From the NCBI GenBank assembly GCA_905235085.1, contig CAJOKD010000016.1:1-64000 (forward strand): a stretch of DNA of 64,000 bases, in the 5' to 3' direction. Each line of letters begins with the position of its first letter. Position 1 is the stretch's first letter. Both the position numbers and the translations under genes were made by a program. Shown here in pieces: positions 36,655 through 46,855 of this stretch. The notes under the pieces are model-generated. The model did not search any database and was not told the origin of the DNA. It saw nothing but the letters and a program-made list of their open reading frames with translations. The stretch comes from an uncultured Bacteroidales bacterium. GTDB lineage: Bacteria > Bacteroidota > Bacteroidia > Bacteroidales > UBA932.

Positions 36655-37308
36655 CTAGAATTTATAGCCTATGCCTCCGCGGATACCGATCAGATAAGTA
36701 CCTTCCGTGAGTTCCGCGAATCCGAAGATCTTGCCGCCGAAGGAAATACCCACCGGAGTAAGCTGGACCAACGGGACATAACTCCACTTACCTGGCTCGT
36801 AATCCCGCCCGCAATTGTTGTAGCAGCCGACCCCCATTCCCGCGCTGACAGCAAGATAGACTTTCACCTTGCTATAAGGATTCCAGGTACGCCTGAATTC
36901 AGGATAGACTGCGATTCCATATGATTTCTGCCAGCCTTTGACCTCATCTGTCAGACCATCATACACCTTTCCGAAAACCTGGTCCCAGCCGAGATTGACT
37001 CCTATCGCTCTCTTCTCGCTGAAGTTCCAGAAGTACTGGAGGGTGATTGTCCCGAATGAGAGGCTCCTGCCTCGATAGTCCTGGAAGCGGTCGGACTTGT
37101 TCCGGAACCAAAGGACCGGCTCAACGTCAAAACCGTGGTACAACCCGTCGGCAAGGGCAAGACCTGCCGGCACTCCACCGTAGCCGAGCCTCAGTTCGTG
37201 GCCTTTACCCGGAGTCTGGGCAGAAGAGACGATACAACAAAAAAACAAGGCAGCAGTCATTGCAAACCTGACTGCCACCTTGTCAACCACACTTGAATAA
37301 CGTATCAT
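36655..37308 (-). CDS. outer-membrane beta-barrel protein, copy B
   Basis: A 217-residue exported barrel. The N-terminus is MIRYSSVVDKVAVRF followed by a hydrophobic signal ending VSSAQT near 31; an internal ATG at residue 17 is a possible shorter start. It ends in Phe (GGIGYKF) and has LTPVGISFGGKIFGF, parallel to the block in copy A. First gene of the duplicated four-gene unit, with promoter boxes at 37370-37337. Confidence 0.77.
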   Translation of the reverse strand: MIRYSSVVDKVAVRFAMTAALFFCCIVSSAQTPGKGHELRLGYGGVPAGLALADGLYHGFDVEPVLWFRNKSDRFQDYRGRSLSFGTITLQYFWNFSEKRAIGVNLGWDQVFGKVYDGLTDEVKGWQKSYGIAVYPEFRRTWNPYSKVKVYLAVSAGMGVGCYNNCGRDYEPGKWSYVPLVQLTPVGISFGGKIFGFAELTEGTYLIGIRGGIGYKF

Positions 37309-37336
37309 CGAAAAAAGCTTTACGTATTTCTAAATT

Positions 37337-37370
37337 CAAAAATACAGCAATCTTGCATCCAGAGCGCAAA
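37337..37370 (-). promoter_or_regulatory. promoter of the duplicated barrel/lipoprotein unit
   Basis: On the minus strand TTTG (37370-37367), a 22-nt spacer and TATTTTTG (37344-37337) approximate the Bacteroidetes consensus, 28 nt before the first ATG. Confidence 0.55.
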
Positions 37371-37381
37371 CTATCTTCCGA

Positions 37382-39025
37382 TTATTTGTACAAGAACCTC
37401 TTGATGGACATCTTAGGGGTCTTCTCGAACGGCATTTCCTGAACCTCCACCTTGGAAATCTGGCTGTAATTGGCGAGTTTCTTGTTCGAGTTGACGCGTA
37501 CCCTTTCCGGAAGGTCTGCTATGGACTCGGCGTCGAGACCGGCCTTCTTCATCGCATCCTGGTCGAAGTATACGAGGGCTACGATGTGGGATGCCCTGTC
37601 CACGACCACGGACTCGGCTACGAATGGCTGGTCGTTGATGATGGCCTCGACCTCCTCAGGATAGATGTTCTGCCCGTTGGCGGTCAGGATCATAGACTTG
37701 CTGCGGCCCTTGATGAAGACATTCCCGTCCTTGTCCATTATTCCGAGGTCGCCTGTCTTCAGGTAACCGTCCTCGGTGAATGCGTTAGCCGATGCCTCGG
37801 GGTTCTTGTAATAACCGATGCAGATATTCTCACCCTTTGCCTGGATCTCCCCTGCTATGTGCTCGGGATCCTCGGAGTCTATGCGGACATCACAGCAGTC
37901 CACCGGCCTTCCGCAGGAACCTGCCACGTAGGTGGCGCAGCTGGCATAGGCGAGCAGAGGGGTAGCCTCGGTCATTCCGTATCCGACCGTGTAAGGGAAC
38001 TTGATCTTCTTGAACCACTTCTCCACCTCAGGGCTCACAGGTGCGCCGCCAAGGATGAATTCCGAAGCCTCACCGCCGAAAGCATTGATGAGCTCGTCGT
38101 GTATCTTCTTGAATATGATCTTGTTGACTCCCGGGATAGCGCACAGGACCTTCATCGACGGTTTGTCGAGGACAGGCTTTACCTTGGATTTGAAGATCTT
38201 CTCCATAACAAGCGGAACCGTGATGAGCTGGTAAGGCTTGACCTCCTGGAACGCCTTCATCAGCATGCTCGGGGTCGGAGCCTTGCCGAGCCAGTAGATG
38301 GAAGTTCCGAAACAAAGCGGATAGATGAACTCGATGACGAGGCCGTACATATGCGCCATAGGCAGCATCGAGATCATCCTGTTGCTGTCGGACGTAGGCC
38401 TGTTCCTCTGGCTGAAAGCGATCGTGGCTGAGAAATTCCTGTAGGTCAGCATCACGCCCTTGGGGTTGCCGGTGGAACCTGAAGTATAGTTGATCGCTGC
38501 GAGCGAATCCATATTGTCCGTAGGGTACTTGACATTGTCCGGACCGAAACCGTCCGGATATTCAGCTGCGAACAGCTTGTCTATGTCTTTCCAGACCTGC
38601 TCGGTCTCCGGATCGGCAGAATAAAGTATCTGGAGGTTGTCCACGTCCATCACGAACTTGACCTGGGGAGCCTTCGAGATGTCCAGTTTCGAGAACTTGT
38701 CGGCATTGGTCAGAAGGCCCACGCTGTCGGAGTGGTCCAGCAGGAACTCTACGTTCTCGGGTGTGAAGTCGGCCAGGATCGGCACGACAACGGTTTCATA
38801 GGTGTTGATTGCGAGGTAGGACATTCCCCATCTGGCGCTGTTGCGAGCCCAGAGTGCAATGTGCTGCCCTTTCTGCATTCCGACCTTGTCGAAGAAAAGG
38901 TGGAATTTCCGGATGAGTGTCGCCATCTGGGAATATGTGAGTGATTCTCCGCCGATAGTGTTGAGGGCGGATTTGTCCCAGTACTTTCGAGTAGCTTCCT
39001 GAAGCAAGGATAAGTAATGTTCCAT
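37382..39025 (-). CDS. AMP-binding long-chain acyl-CoA ligase
   Basis: A 547-residue ANL-superfamily enzyme that activates a carboxylate with ATP and couples it to CoA, most likely a long-chain fatty acid. The P-loop YTSGSTGNPKGVM is near 180-192, GYGMTEATPLLA near 327-338 and the hinge YLKTGDLG near 427-434. The start ATG 39025 (MEHYLSLLQEAT) is preferred over an upstream extension to 39079. No TM segment. Bacteroidetes often carry several such ligases; exact substrate open. Confidence 0.88.
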   Translation of the reverse strand: MEHYLSLLQEATRKYWDKSALNTIGGESLTYSQMATLIRKFHLFFDKVGMQKGQHIALWARNSARWGMSYLAINTYETVVVPILADFTPENVEFLLDHSDSVGLLTNADKFSKLDISKAPQVKFVMDVDNLQILYSADPETEQVWKDIDKLFAAEYPDGFGPDNVKYPTDNMDSLAAINYTSGSTGNPKGVMLTYRNFSATIAFSQRNRPTSDSNRMISMLPMAHMYGLVIEFIYPLCFGTSIYWLGKAPTPSMLMKAFQEVKPYQLITVPLVMEKIFKSKVKPVLDKPSMKVLCAIPGVNKIIFKKIHDELINAFGGEASEFILGGAPVSPEVEKWFKKIKFPYTVGYGMTEATPLLAYASCATYVAGSCGRPVDCCDVRIDSEDPEHIAGEIQAKGENICIGYYKNPEASANAFTEDGYLKTGDLGIMDKDGNVFIKGRSKSMILTANGQNIYPEEVEAIINDQPFVAESVVVDRASHIVALVYFDQDAMKKAGLDAESIADLPERVRVNSNKKLANYSQISKVEVQEMPFEKTPKMSIKRFLYK

Positions 39026-39095
39026 CGTTGATCTATCTGTTATCGATAAGTGTAAATTTAGCTTTGAGGAGAATCCCATTCAAGCGAATTATTAA

Positions 39096-39103
39096 TATAT
39101 TTG
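39096..39103 (+). promoter_or_regulatory. promoter box of the HAD-uvrB unit
   Basis: TATATTTG on the plus strand, 58 nt before the HAD gene. No -33 box was recognised. Confidence 0.5.
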
Positions 39104-39161
39104 CAAAATCATTGAGTATTTAGTAAAAACGCCCTATATGGGGTGAAATGATTGACCTACG

Positions 39162-39992
39162 ATGAAAAAGAAACCGATTGTCGCCCTGATTTACGACTTC
39201 GACGGAACTCTCTCCCCCGGCAATATGCAAGAGTTCGGATTCATCCAGGCAGTAGGCAAGACGCCGGAAGAGTTCTGGAAGATGAGCGACGGCCTGGCTG
39301 CCGGTCAGGATGCCAGCAACGTATTGTCCTATATGAAGATGATGTTCGACGAGGCCAGGAAGAACAACATCACGCTCCGGCGTTCCGACTTCCGCAAGTT
39401 CGGCAAGCACATAGAACTTTTCGAAGGGGTCAGGGAGTGGTTCAGGCTGGTGAACGAATATGGGGACGCCCACGGGGTGAAAATCGAGCACTACATCAAT
39501 TCCTCTGGCCTGAAGGAGATCATAGAAGGCTCTCCCGTCGCCAAGGAGTTCAAGCATATATTCGCTTGCTCGTACATCTACAACGACGAAGGCGAGGCCG
39601 TGTGGCCGGGTATAGCCGTAGACTATACCGCAAAGACTCAGTTCATCTTCAAGATCAACAAGGGCATATTCTCCGCCCACGACAACAAGATGGTGAACGC
39701 CAGCATAGCAGAAGACAAGAAAAGGATACCTTATCCCAGGATGATCTATTTCGGAGACGGGGAAACGGACATCCCTTGTATGAAGATTGTTTCGATGTTC
39801 GGAGGACACACCATCGCGGTCTATAATCCAGACAAGCCAAAGAAGAAAGCCTTCGCCGAGAAACTCAAGCGACAGGGACGCGCAAACTTCATCGCCCCTG
39901 CCGATTACCGCAAGGAAAGCCGCACCTTCCAGGTCGTCTGTGCCATAATCGACAAGATCAAGGCAGACTACGAACTCAGCCGCCTTGCGTAA
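39162..39992 (+). CDS. HAD-superfamily phosphatase, phosphoserine phosphatase-like
   Basis: A 276-residue haloacid-dehalogenase-type phosphatase. Motif I is Y-D12-F-D14-G-T-L-S; motif II is probably the INSSG-like HYINSSGLKE near 110-119; motif III/IV is the lysine region AEDKKR followed by YFGDGETDIPCM near 195-206. The cap insert between motifs I and II is helical, as in subclass I. Substrate not readable; it is larger than SerB proper. It precedes uvrB by 18 bp on the same strand. Confidence 0.85.
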   Translation: MKKKPIVALIYDFDGTLSPGNMQEFGFIQAVGKTPEEFWKMSDGLAAGQDASNVLSYMKMMFDEARKNNITLRRSDFRKFGKHIELFEGVREWFRLVNEYGDAHGVKIEHYINSSGLKEIIEGSPVAKEFKHIFACSYIYNDEGEAVWPGIAVDYTAKTQFIFKINKGIFSAHDNKMVNASIAEDKKRIPYPRMIYFGDGETDIPCMKIVSMFGGHTIAVYNPDKPKKKAFAEKLKRQGRANFIAPADYRKESRTFQVVCAIIDKIKADYELSRLA

Positions 39993-40010
39993 GTCTTTGA
40001 TTATTAACGA

Positions 40011-42191
40011 ATGAAATTCCGTCTCGAGTCACCATACAAGCCGTCCGGGGACCAACCGGAGGCAATCGACGGGCTCTGCAGTGCCCTTGAGCAGGGAGTC
40101 GGGGATGTCACCCTGCTCGGAGTTACGGGCTCAGGCAAGACCTTCACGATGGCGAACGTGATCGAGAGGCTCCAGCGCCCGGCTCTGATCCTAAGCCACA
40201 ACAAGACGCTTGCAGCCCAGCTTTACGGCGAATTCAAGAGTTTCTTTCCCTCGAACGCGGTGGAGTATTTCGTATCATATTATGACTACTACCAGCCGGA
40301 AGCCTACTTGCCTGTCACCGATACCTACATTGAAAAGGATCTTTCCATCAACGACCAGATAGACAAACTGAGGCTGAGTGCGGCCTCGGCACTGATGTCG
40401 GGGAGACGCGACGTGATCGTCGTTTCCAGCGTTTCCTGCCTGTACGGAATCGGCAACCCTGAAGATTTCCACGCCCAGTCGATTACGGTGAAACGTGGAG
40501 AGAAACGCTCGCTGACCCGCCTTCTGTACCACCTGGTGGATGCAAACTACAGCAGGACCGAGATAGATTTCAGGCGGGGCACATTCAGGGTCAGGGGGGA
40601 CACCGTGGATGTATTCCTGGGAGGTTCCGACGAAGCGGTCAGGATAGAATTCTTCGGTGACGAGATCGAATCCCTGTCCCTTATCGATCCTGTAACGGGA
40701 GCCCATATCGAAGACCTGGAGGAAGTTCCGATATTCCCTGCGACAAATTTCGTCACCACCCGCGAGCGCAGCATCAAGGCCGTGAGTCAGATACAAGACG
40801 ACCTCAAAAGGCAGCTCGACTACTTCAACGAGATTGGCAAGGGGCTGGAAGCCAAGCGTTTGCAGCAAAGGGTAGAAAACGATCTCGAGATGATAAAGGA
40901 GATGGGATACTGCCCCGGAATAGAGAACTATTCCCGCTATCTCGACGGGAGGAAGCCAGGACAGAGGCCTTTCTGCCTGATCGACTATTTCCCGAACGAT
41001 TTCGTTACTTTCATAGACGAAAGCCACGTTACAATCCCTCAGATAAGGGCTATGTACGGCGGCGACCACTCCAGGAAATCCGTGCTCGTGGAATATGGTT
41101 TCAGGCTGCCTGCCGCTGCCGACAACAGGCCTCTTACCTTCGATGAATTCAACTCCATAACCGGCCAGAAAGTATATGTCAGCGCTACTCCGGCAGATTA
41201 CGAGTTGGAGAGGTCGGAAGGCCTAGTGGTGGAACTGGTCGTAAGACCTACCGGCTTGCTGGACCCTCCTGTCGAAGTACGCCCGACCAAGAACCAGGTG
41301 GACGACCTGGTGGAAGAAATCAGGAAGAGGTCCGAGAACGACGAGAGGGTCCTCGTAACCACCCTTACCAAGCGGATGGCCGAGGAACTGAACGACTATC
41401 TAGACAAGATCGGAATAAGGGTGCGATACATCCATTCCGATGTAGATACCGCCGAGAGGGTGGAAATAATAGAAGACTTCAAGAACGGCCTTTTCGACGT
41501 CCTGGTCGGCGTCAATCTCCTCAGGGAAGGCCTGGACATACCTACCGTTTCCCTCGTTGCCATACTCGATGCTGACAAGGAAGGTTTCCTCCGCTCCGGA
41601 AGGGCACTGACACAGACAGCAGGCAGGGCGGCCAGGAACATCAACGGCCTGGTAATAATGTACGCCGACTCGATAACCGACTCGATGGAAGAGACCATCC
41701 GCGAGACTAACCGGCGCAGGACCAAGCAGATGGAATACAACAAGCTCAACAACATAACTCCGCGCCAGATCGATGTCAAGCAGAACATACTGGCATCCGA
41801 GCTATATGGCAATTCCACCGCAAAGCCAGTCAATCCACGCATCAAGAACGGCCCGAGCGGAAGGGTAAGCGCAGCGGACTCAGTCTCTGCACCAACCTAT
41901 ATTCCAGACCCGAGCGAACTTGGAAAGGGGACCGTTTCAGTAGGTCTAGGCCACGATTCCAAGCGTGAAGGGAATACTGCCTTCGCCGACGGTTACGTAC
42001 AGGCGGACCTCGCCGCCGTTCTCCAGGATCCGGTAATCCGCTCTATGACCAGGGAACAGATAGAAAAGACCATCGCCGAAGACAAGAGAAGGATGGAGCA
42101 TTCTGCGGCCGAACTCGATTTCAGCCAGGCAGCCAAGTACAGGGACGAGATGTGGGCCCTGCAAGAGTATCTGAAAGTGTGGAAGGACTAG
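40011..42191 (+). CDS. uvrB: excinuclease ABC subunit B
   Basis: A 726-residue DNA-damage recognition helicase of nucleotide excision repair; it loads with UvrA and recruits UvrC. Walker [10 protein letters not shown] is near 38-46, the beta-hairpin [12 protein letters not shown] near 92-103, DESHVTIPQ near 336-344, motif [11 protein letters not shown] near 537-545, and the C-terminal UVR motif ([14 protein letters not shown]) near 677-690. The linker before the UVR domain (about 600-675) is longer than usual and Ser/Gly/Pro-rich. The last 4 bp overlap the convergent rel gene. Confidence 0.97.
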   Translation: MKFRLESPYKPSGDQPEAIDGLCSALEQGVGDVTLLGVTGSGKTFTMANVIERLQRPALILSHNKTLAAQLYGEFKSFFPSNAVEYFVSYYDYYQPEAYLPVTDTYIEKDLSINDQIDKLRLSAASALMSGRRDVIVVSSVSCLYGIGNPEDFHAQSITVKRGEKRSLTRLLYHLVDANYSRTEIDFRRGTFRVRGDTVDVFLGGSDEAVRIEFFGDEIESLSLIDPVTGAHIEDLEEVPIFPATNFVTTRERSIKAVSQIQDDLKRQLDYFNEIGKGLEAKRLQQRVENDLEMIKEMGYCPGIENYSRYLDGRKPGQRPFCLIDYFPNDFVTFIDESHVTIPQIRAMYGGDHSRKSVLVEYGFRLPAAADNRPLTFDEFNSITGQKVYVSATPADYELERSEGLVVELVVRPTGLLDPPVEVRPTKNQVDDLVEEIRKRSENDERVLVTTLTKRMAEELNDYLDKIGIRVRYIHSDVDTAERVEIIEDFKNGLFDVLVGVNLLREGLDIPTVSLVAILDADKEGFLRSGRALTQTAGRAARNINGLVIMYADSITDSMEETIRETNRRRTKQMEYNKLNNITPRQIDVKQNILASELYGNSTAKPVNPRIKNGPSGRVSAADSVSAPTYIPDPSELGKGTVSVGLGHDSKREGNTAFADGYVQADLAAVLQDPVIRSMTREQIEKTIAEDKRRMEHSAAELDFSQAAKYRDEMWALQEYLKVWKD

Positions 42192-44350
42192 ACCCTGGAT
42201 ATCTTGATCACAGGCTTGAGGACCTTGATCTGGGAAATCACCTTATCCAGTTCCATATTGGAAGGCACTGATAGCCTGAGGGTTATCTCATACGTCCCAT
42301 TACGGTGGTTCTCGATCACGTTGAACGCCCTCATCGAAGCCTTGAACATACCCACTATCTCCGTTATCTTTCCGATGACCGGCGAATCCACTGCAGAGAT
42401 GATCTTCAGGGTGCTCTGGAAAGAGCCTGCCGAAGGGCTCTCCGCCCATTTCACTTTCTGGATACGGTAAGGATATGCGCTTATCAGGCGGGATGCGTTC
42501 GGACAGGATATCCGGTGTATCTTGATACCTTCCGAACGGGTCACGAAGCCGAAAACATCGTCACCGAAAACCGGATGGCAGCATTTGGCCATCTTGTAAT
42601 CCAGACCTTTCAGGTCACGCGCATTCAGCACCAGTATGTCATCAGAGGAATGATGTCCTTCCCAGGCAGACGCGGATGCGACCCGTAAAGCATCTATCTC
42701 TTTTGCAGCCTCCACGCTGGCGGCCTCCAACTTATCGTGCTCCAGGATGAAGTTCTTGACATCATTGACATCCACGACGTGGTCGGATATGGCGGCGAAG
42801 AATGAATACTGGGTGGCGTATTTGAGTTTCTTCAGGAACTCCGCCATCATCTCGTCCGGGAACTCCAGTTTCCAGTTCTTGAGACGCCTCGTCAGCATCT
42901 CCTTTCCCTGGGCGGCTTTCTTGTATTCCTCGGCATCGAGTTCCCTCTTGATCCTGCTGCGAGCCTTGGAGGTAACGACATAACCCAGCCAGTCGGAAGA
43001 TGGCTTCTGGTTCTTTGAGGACATAATGTCCACCGTATCCCCCGTCTTGAGCTTTTCCCTTATCGAAACTGCCTTGCCGTTCACCTTCCCTCCGATGCAC
43101 TTCACCCCGAGTCCGGAATGGATGTTGAAAGCGAAATCCAGCACAGAGGCACCTTCCGGAAGGATCCTAAGTTCCCCGGTCGGCGTAAACACGAATATAT
43201 CCTTGTCCGGAGGCTGAGGAAGCTCTTCAGGATCAGCCTCTTGAGGATGCTCCAAAGCAAAGCGTACGGTCGAGAGCCACCTATCCAGCTGCTGCTCGTG
43301 CTTGACTCCCTTGTAGGACCAGTGGGAGGCCTTGCCGTTCTCCGCCTCGTCGTCCATCCTGGCCGTCCTGATCTGGACCTCTATGTACGCTCCCCTCTTG
43401 TTCTTTACCGTAATGTGCAAGGATTCGTAACCGTTTGACTTCGGATTGGTGATCCAGTCGCGCAGACGGGCCGTATCCTGTTCATACTCTTCGGTAACAT
43501 AGGAGAAAACTTTCCAGCACTGGTCTTTCTCGACCTTCGGATCGGGATCGCAATAGATGATGAACCGGATAGCAAAGACGTCAAACACTCCTTCAAAAGG
43601 CACTTTCTGCTTCTGCATCTTGCACCATATCGAGTATGCGGCCTTTGTCCTGACCTTCAGCTTGTACTTGATTCCGGCGTCGGAAAGCTTCTGCTTGAGG
43701 GGCTGGATGAACTCCATCATCAGCCTCTCCCTGTCACGCTCCGTAGCCTTGAGCTTGTTGGTAATGGTCCTGTATGCTTCCGGCTCTGCATATCTGAGGT
43801 ATATATCCTCCATCTCCCTCTTGATATTGTACAGGCCGAGCTGGTGAGCCAGGGGTATATACAGCATCAAGGTCTCCAATATCTTGTTCTCCCTCGTGGA
43901 CTTCGGACAGGAATCCAGATTCCGCATCACCTCCAGACGGTCGGCGATCTTGAGCACGGTAACCCTGGGGTCTGTGGAATATCTGACTATTAGCTTCTTG
44001 TAATTCTCTGCTTCCAGACGCGTATCCTTAGGCTTGATAGTGGAAATCTTGTCGAGTCCGTCCACCATCGTGATAACATCTGAGGGGAAACCTTCCCTGG
44101 CACGTGCTACATCTAGACCTTCCGCGAGCCTTTCAGCCTCGTGGAGGAAAACGGCAGCGACGCATTCAGCCGGAAGGCCTATCTCGTCTGAAGCTATCAG
44201 TGCAACATTGAGAGGATGCCCGATGAAAGGACGTCCGTCCCAGCGCAGGAGCCCATCCAGGGCAACGGCTGCGATTCCGTAAGCCCGCTCTACAAGCGCG
44301 AGCCCGGCTTCGTCAAACTGTGGGAACAGTCTCCGGATCTTGTCGTCCAT
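42188..44350 (-). CDS. Rel-type (p)ppGpp synthetase, hydrolase site degenerate
   Basis: A 720-residue RelA/SpoT homologue with the full order HD, synthetase, TGS, helical, ACT. The synthetase is intact: [12 protein letters not shown] near 234-245, [10 protein letters not shown] at 307-316, [17 protein letters not shown] at 323-339. The HD hydrolase is altered: the canonical HD pair is H70-E71, the ED that follows is missing (EAERL), and ADRLHN is ADRLEV (137-141). It should therefore make ppGpp but hydrolyse it poorly or not at all, like E. coli RelA. A second, hydrolase-competent Rel would then be needed elsewhere in the genome. TGS is near 388-450 and ACT near 645-715. Confidence 0.93.
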   Translation of the reverse strand: MDDKIRRLFPQFDEAGLALVERAYGIAAVALDGLLRWDGRPFIGHPLNVALIASDEIGLPAECVAAVFLHEAERLAEGLDVARAREGFPSDVITMVDGLDKISTIKPKDTRLEAENYKKLIVRYSTDPRVTVLKIADRLEVMRNLDSCPKSTRENKILETLMLYIPLAHQLGLYNIKREMEDIYLRYAEPEAYRTITNKLKATERDRERLMMEFIQPLKQKLSDAGIKYKLKVRTKAAYSIWCKMQKQKVPFEGVFDVFAIRFIIYCDPDPKVEKDQCWKVFSYVTEEYEQDTARLRDWITNPKSNGYESLHITVKNKRGAYIEVQIRTARMDDEAENGKASHWSYKGVKHEQQLDRWLSTVRFALEHPQEADPEELPQPPDKDIFVFTPTGELRILPEGASVLDFAFNIHSGLGVKCIGGKVNGKAVSIREKLKTGDTVDIMSSKNQKPSSDWLGYVVTSKARSRIKRELDAEEYKKAAQGKEMLTRRLKNWKLEFPDEMMAEFLKKLKYATQYSFFAAISDHVVDVNDVKNFILEHDKLEAASVEAAKEIDALRVASASAWEGHHSSDDILVLNARDLKGLDYKMAKCCHPVFGDDVFGFVTRSEGIKIHRISCPNASRLISAYPYRIQKVKWAESPSAGSFQSTLKIISAVDSPVIGKITEIVGMFKASMRAFNVIENHRNGTYEITLRLSVPSNMELDKVISQIKVLKPVIKISRV

Positions 44351-44432
44351 CTTTACGAAAATTAAGGCAATACAATACTACTGACTCGTAAAGATAAACA
44401 ATTTAAAGCAAAAAAACGCGACTGGCGGAAAA

Positions 44433-45455
44433 CTAACGTCTCCGCCTGGCATCGAGTGCGCGCTGGAATTCGCGTGCATTGCGGTTATGCTCCGCAAGAG
44501 TGGTCGCGAAACGGTGGGTCCCATCCATCTCCGGACTGGCACAGAAGAATAGATATCCGTGCTTGTCAGGGTTCAGCACAGCCTCTAGACTGGCCTTGTC
44601 AGGAACGCATATCGGCCCAGGAGGCAGGCCGGGATACTTGTATGTATTGTATGGAGAATTCACCTCGAGATGCTTCAAAAGGATTCGGTCCAGGGAAAAA
44701 TCGAAACAATATGCCACGGTCGGGTCCGCCTGAAGCTTCATTCCCTTGTCCAGGCGATTCAGATAAACCCCTGCTATGGACGGATATTCAGGCTCGTAGT
44801 TGGACTCTCCCTTTACTATCGAAGCCACGACTGAGACTTCCTTCGGAGTCAGACCAAGTTCCTCCGCCTTCTTGAGATTCGTCTTTGTCCAGAAAGCATC
44901 GTTTGCGGCTTTCTGCTTGGCCAGTACCGTTCCGATAGAATCAGTCCAATACACCTCGTATGTGTCAGGGATGAAGAGGGAAAAAACATCCTGGGGAGTA
45001 GCCCCATACCTGGCAAGCAACTCCTTATCGTCCAAAGCTTTGCGGACAGTGGCCGAATCTATCATCATCTGGTTCGCTATCTTACGCGCCAAGGGACCCT
45101 TCAGGCGCATCGTTCCAGATAGGACCAGGTTCACTGGTGTCTGCCACCCTTTCTTGATCATCCTGGCGGCATACACGCTCGGTTTGTTCTTTTCGACCAC
45201 GTAATGACCCGGCCTCACGGAAGAATCGTCAAGGTACTTCCTGAGTGTCCTGTCAAGGCTCCTGCGGCGCGAAAGCACGCTGTCCGGAATCTGGGACAGG
45301 ATGTCGTCGACCGTCATATCCGGAGTCACGAACAGTTCCACGTTCCTGTTGAAATTCGGTCTTTTGTTATCATTGAACCACTTGCCTCCAAGGGCACCGG
45401 CAGCTACGACGGCAATCAAGGCGACTGCCAGCACAATCCATTTCCAAGTCTTCAT
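44433..45455 (-). CDS. mltG: endolytic transglycosylase MltG
   Basis: A 340-residue YceG/MltG that cuts nascent glycan strands at the inner membrane and sets their length. One N-terminal TM helix (about 7-25), a LysM-like region near 40-110, and the catalytic region VASIVKGESNY near 208-218 followed by VYLNRLDKGMKLQADPTV near 227-244. The Glu in KGES is the likely catalytic acid. Its ATG overlaps the upstream glucosaminidase stop as ATGA, linking two cell-wall enzymes. Confidence 0.95.
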   Translation of the reverse strand: MKTWKWIVLAVALIAVVAAGALGGKWFNDNKRPNFNRNVELFVTPDMTVDDILSQIPDSVLSRRRSLDRTLRKYLDDSSVRPGHYVVEKNKPSVYAARMIKKGWQTPVNLVLSGTMRLKGPLARKIANQMMIDSATVRKALDDKELLARYGATPQDVFSLFIPDTYEVYWTDSIGTVLAKQKAANDAFWTKTNLKKAEELGLTPKEVSVVASIVKGESNYEPEYPSIAGVYLNRLDKGMKLQADPTVAYCFDFSLDRILLKHLEVNSPYNTYKYPGLPPGPICVPDKASLEAVLNPDKHGYLFFCASPEMDGTHRFATTLAEHNRNAREFQRALDARRRR

Positions 45456-46507
45456 CGGCTAGTCCTTTTACTCCTCGACCTCAGCATTATCGTATCCCCT
45501 TCACCAAGGTTGTATCCATCAGGGATTCCGTTCATCTTGCAGATGCTCGACATCTTCACTCCGAATCTCTGGCATATGTCGCGCAGCGATTGGGAGTCAT
45601 CGTCGACAATGAACATATCAAGCCCCTTTTCTGCCTGTTTCTTCTTGCTATGGATGTATACTATAGTGCCGGGCAGAAGCTCTTCATCTGCCGCAAGGTC
45701 GTTGAATTTCAAAATATTCTTCAGGCTGAGCCCGTTCTGGGCTGCAATACTGGAGTAAGTCTCACCTTCCACCGAAAGCACGTACGGAACTCCGTTGCGG
45801 GAATATACCTCCCTGCTCAGGGAGAAGCGGAACTCCTCGAACTCGCTCTTGTCAACTTTCTTGGGCGCTTCAAGGGCAAGAGGAGACTCCGGGATCTTCC
45901 CTACGGCCTCTTCCTTTTCCTTCTTCTCCTTATGGTTCTTCCTGGCAGCTTTCCTCGACGCATCTCCGGCAGGTTCTTCAACCGCGGCCGGCAGCTGGTC
46001 CTCAGTCATCGAGTCATATTCGTACAACTTGTAGTCCTCGATGTACATTATGAGCTTCTCAGGATAACTCGGATCGGTGGCATAACCTGCCTTCTTGAGC
46101 CCGTAAGCCCAGGACTTGTAGTCGGTGGTGCTGAACTCGAAGAGGAATTTATAGCGGTCACGGTAGCGCAGGAAGTCGGAATGGTCTCGGAACGACTCGT
46201 CCGCGGAAGCATATACCCTGAAGCATTCGCCTTTTTCGTCATCGTCGTATGACATCGTCTTTCCTTCCCACCCTTTATGGCACTTGATACCGAAATGGTT
46301 GTTACCTTCGACAGCCAGAGGGGAACGCCCGTAACGTGACTCCAGTATTCCCTGGGCAAGGGTTATGCTTGCAGGAACACCGCTACGGTACATCTCCCGA
46401 ATCGCCGTCGGTGCCCAGTCGCGTACATATCGTTCAATATCAATATTCTGCGCGTCAGAAAGAGCTGCACAGAGAACAAATGCAATAAACGCAAAAAACT
46501 TTTTCAT
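45452..46507 (-). CDS. exported glucosaminidase with two LysM domains
   Basis: A 351-residue exported peptidoglycan hydrolase. Signal peptide 1-19 (cleaved near LSDAQ). Residues about 30-170 are a GH73-type glucosaminidase domain: SITLAQGILESRYGRSPLA holds the catalytic Glu, and NNHFGIKCHKGW and YATDPSYPEKL are family blocks. A basic, low-complexity linker (about 185-210) leads to two LysM repeats (about 245-295 and 300-345) that bind glycan. It is coupled to mltG by an ATGA overlap. Probable role: cell separation or wall turnover. Confidence 0.93.
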   Translation of the reverse strand: MKKFFAFIAFVLCAALSDAQNIDIERYVRDWAPTAIREMYRSGVPASITLAQGILESRYGRSPLAVEGNNHFGIKCHKGWEGKTMSYDDDEKGECFRVYASADESFRDHSDFLRYRDRYKFLFEFSTTDYKSWAYGLKKAGYATDPSYPEKLIMYIEDYKLYEYDSMTEDQLPAAVEEPAGDASRKAARKNHKEKKEKEEAVGKIPESPLALEAPKKVDKSEFEEFRFSLSREVYSRNGVPYVLSVEGETYSSIAAQNGLSLKNILKFNDLAADEELLPGTIVYIHSKKKQAEKGLDMFIVDDDSQSLRDICQRFGVKMSSICKMNGIPDGYNLGEGDTIMLRSRSKRTSR

Positions 46508-46590
46508 CCCTTCGAAGTCGTTTAGAAATGTAAAATTATTAAAAAAAATGTCTAAAACAATATAATTATTGAGCCGTAAGGCCTTAGCCC

Positions 46591-46620
46591 TTGCATTTAT
46601 AAAAATAATTAGTACATTTG
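46591..46620 (+). promoter_or_regulatory. promoter of the small-ORF/surface-lipoprotein unit
   Basis: TTG at 46591-46593, a 19-nt spacer and TACATTTG at 46613-46620 match the Bacteroidetes promoter, 69 nt before the small ORF. A perfect palindrome TAAGGCCTTA lies just upstream at 46577-46586 and could be an operator. Confidence 0.6.
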
Positions 46621-46689
46621 CGGCCTAAGTTTTGAAATATCAACGAACAAGCTGATTTTCTCAACCTAAAAACTATTTATTCCGGTAAA

Positions 46690-46836
46690 ATGCAAAAACT
46701 TTTGTATGAGCCTCCGGTGACTAAGGAGGTTATTCTTTTCTCTCCGCAGCAACCTATCTGCGGTTCTGATGTCTGTACTGGCGGGCAGGACGTTCACGAC
46801 TATGAAATCGGAGATGACTTCGATGATTGGGACTAA
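46690..46836 (+). CDS. 48-residue small protein, unknown
   Basis: ATG at 46690 to TAA at 46834-46836, 48 residues, between the promoter at 46591-46620 and the large lipoprotein gene. The N-terminus (MQKLLYEPPVTKEVI) has the YExPxVxxE pattern seen in many short Bacteroidales peptides near surface-protein genes. The middle has two cysteines (C24, C29) and the C-terminus is very acidic (YEIGDDFDDWD). It lacks a signal peptide. Its stop is 19 nt before the next start, so the two are one transcript. It may act in export or regulation of its neighbour; function unknown. Confidence 0.65.
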   Translation: MQKLLYEPPVTKEVILFSPQQPICGSDVCTGGQDVHDYEIGDDFDDWD

Positions 46837-46855
46837 TTCTATGGAGGACAAGAAA

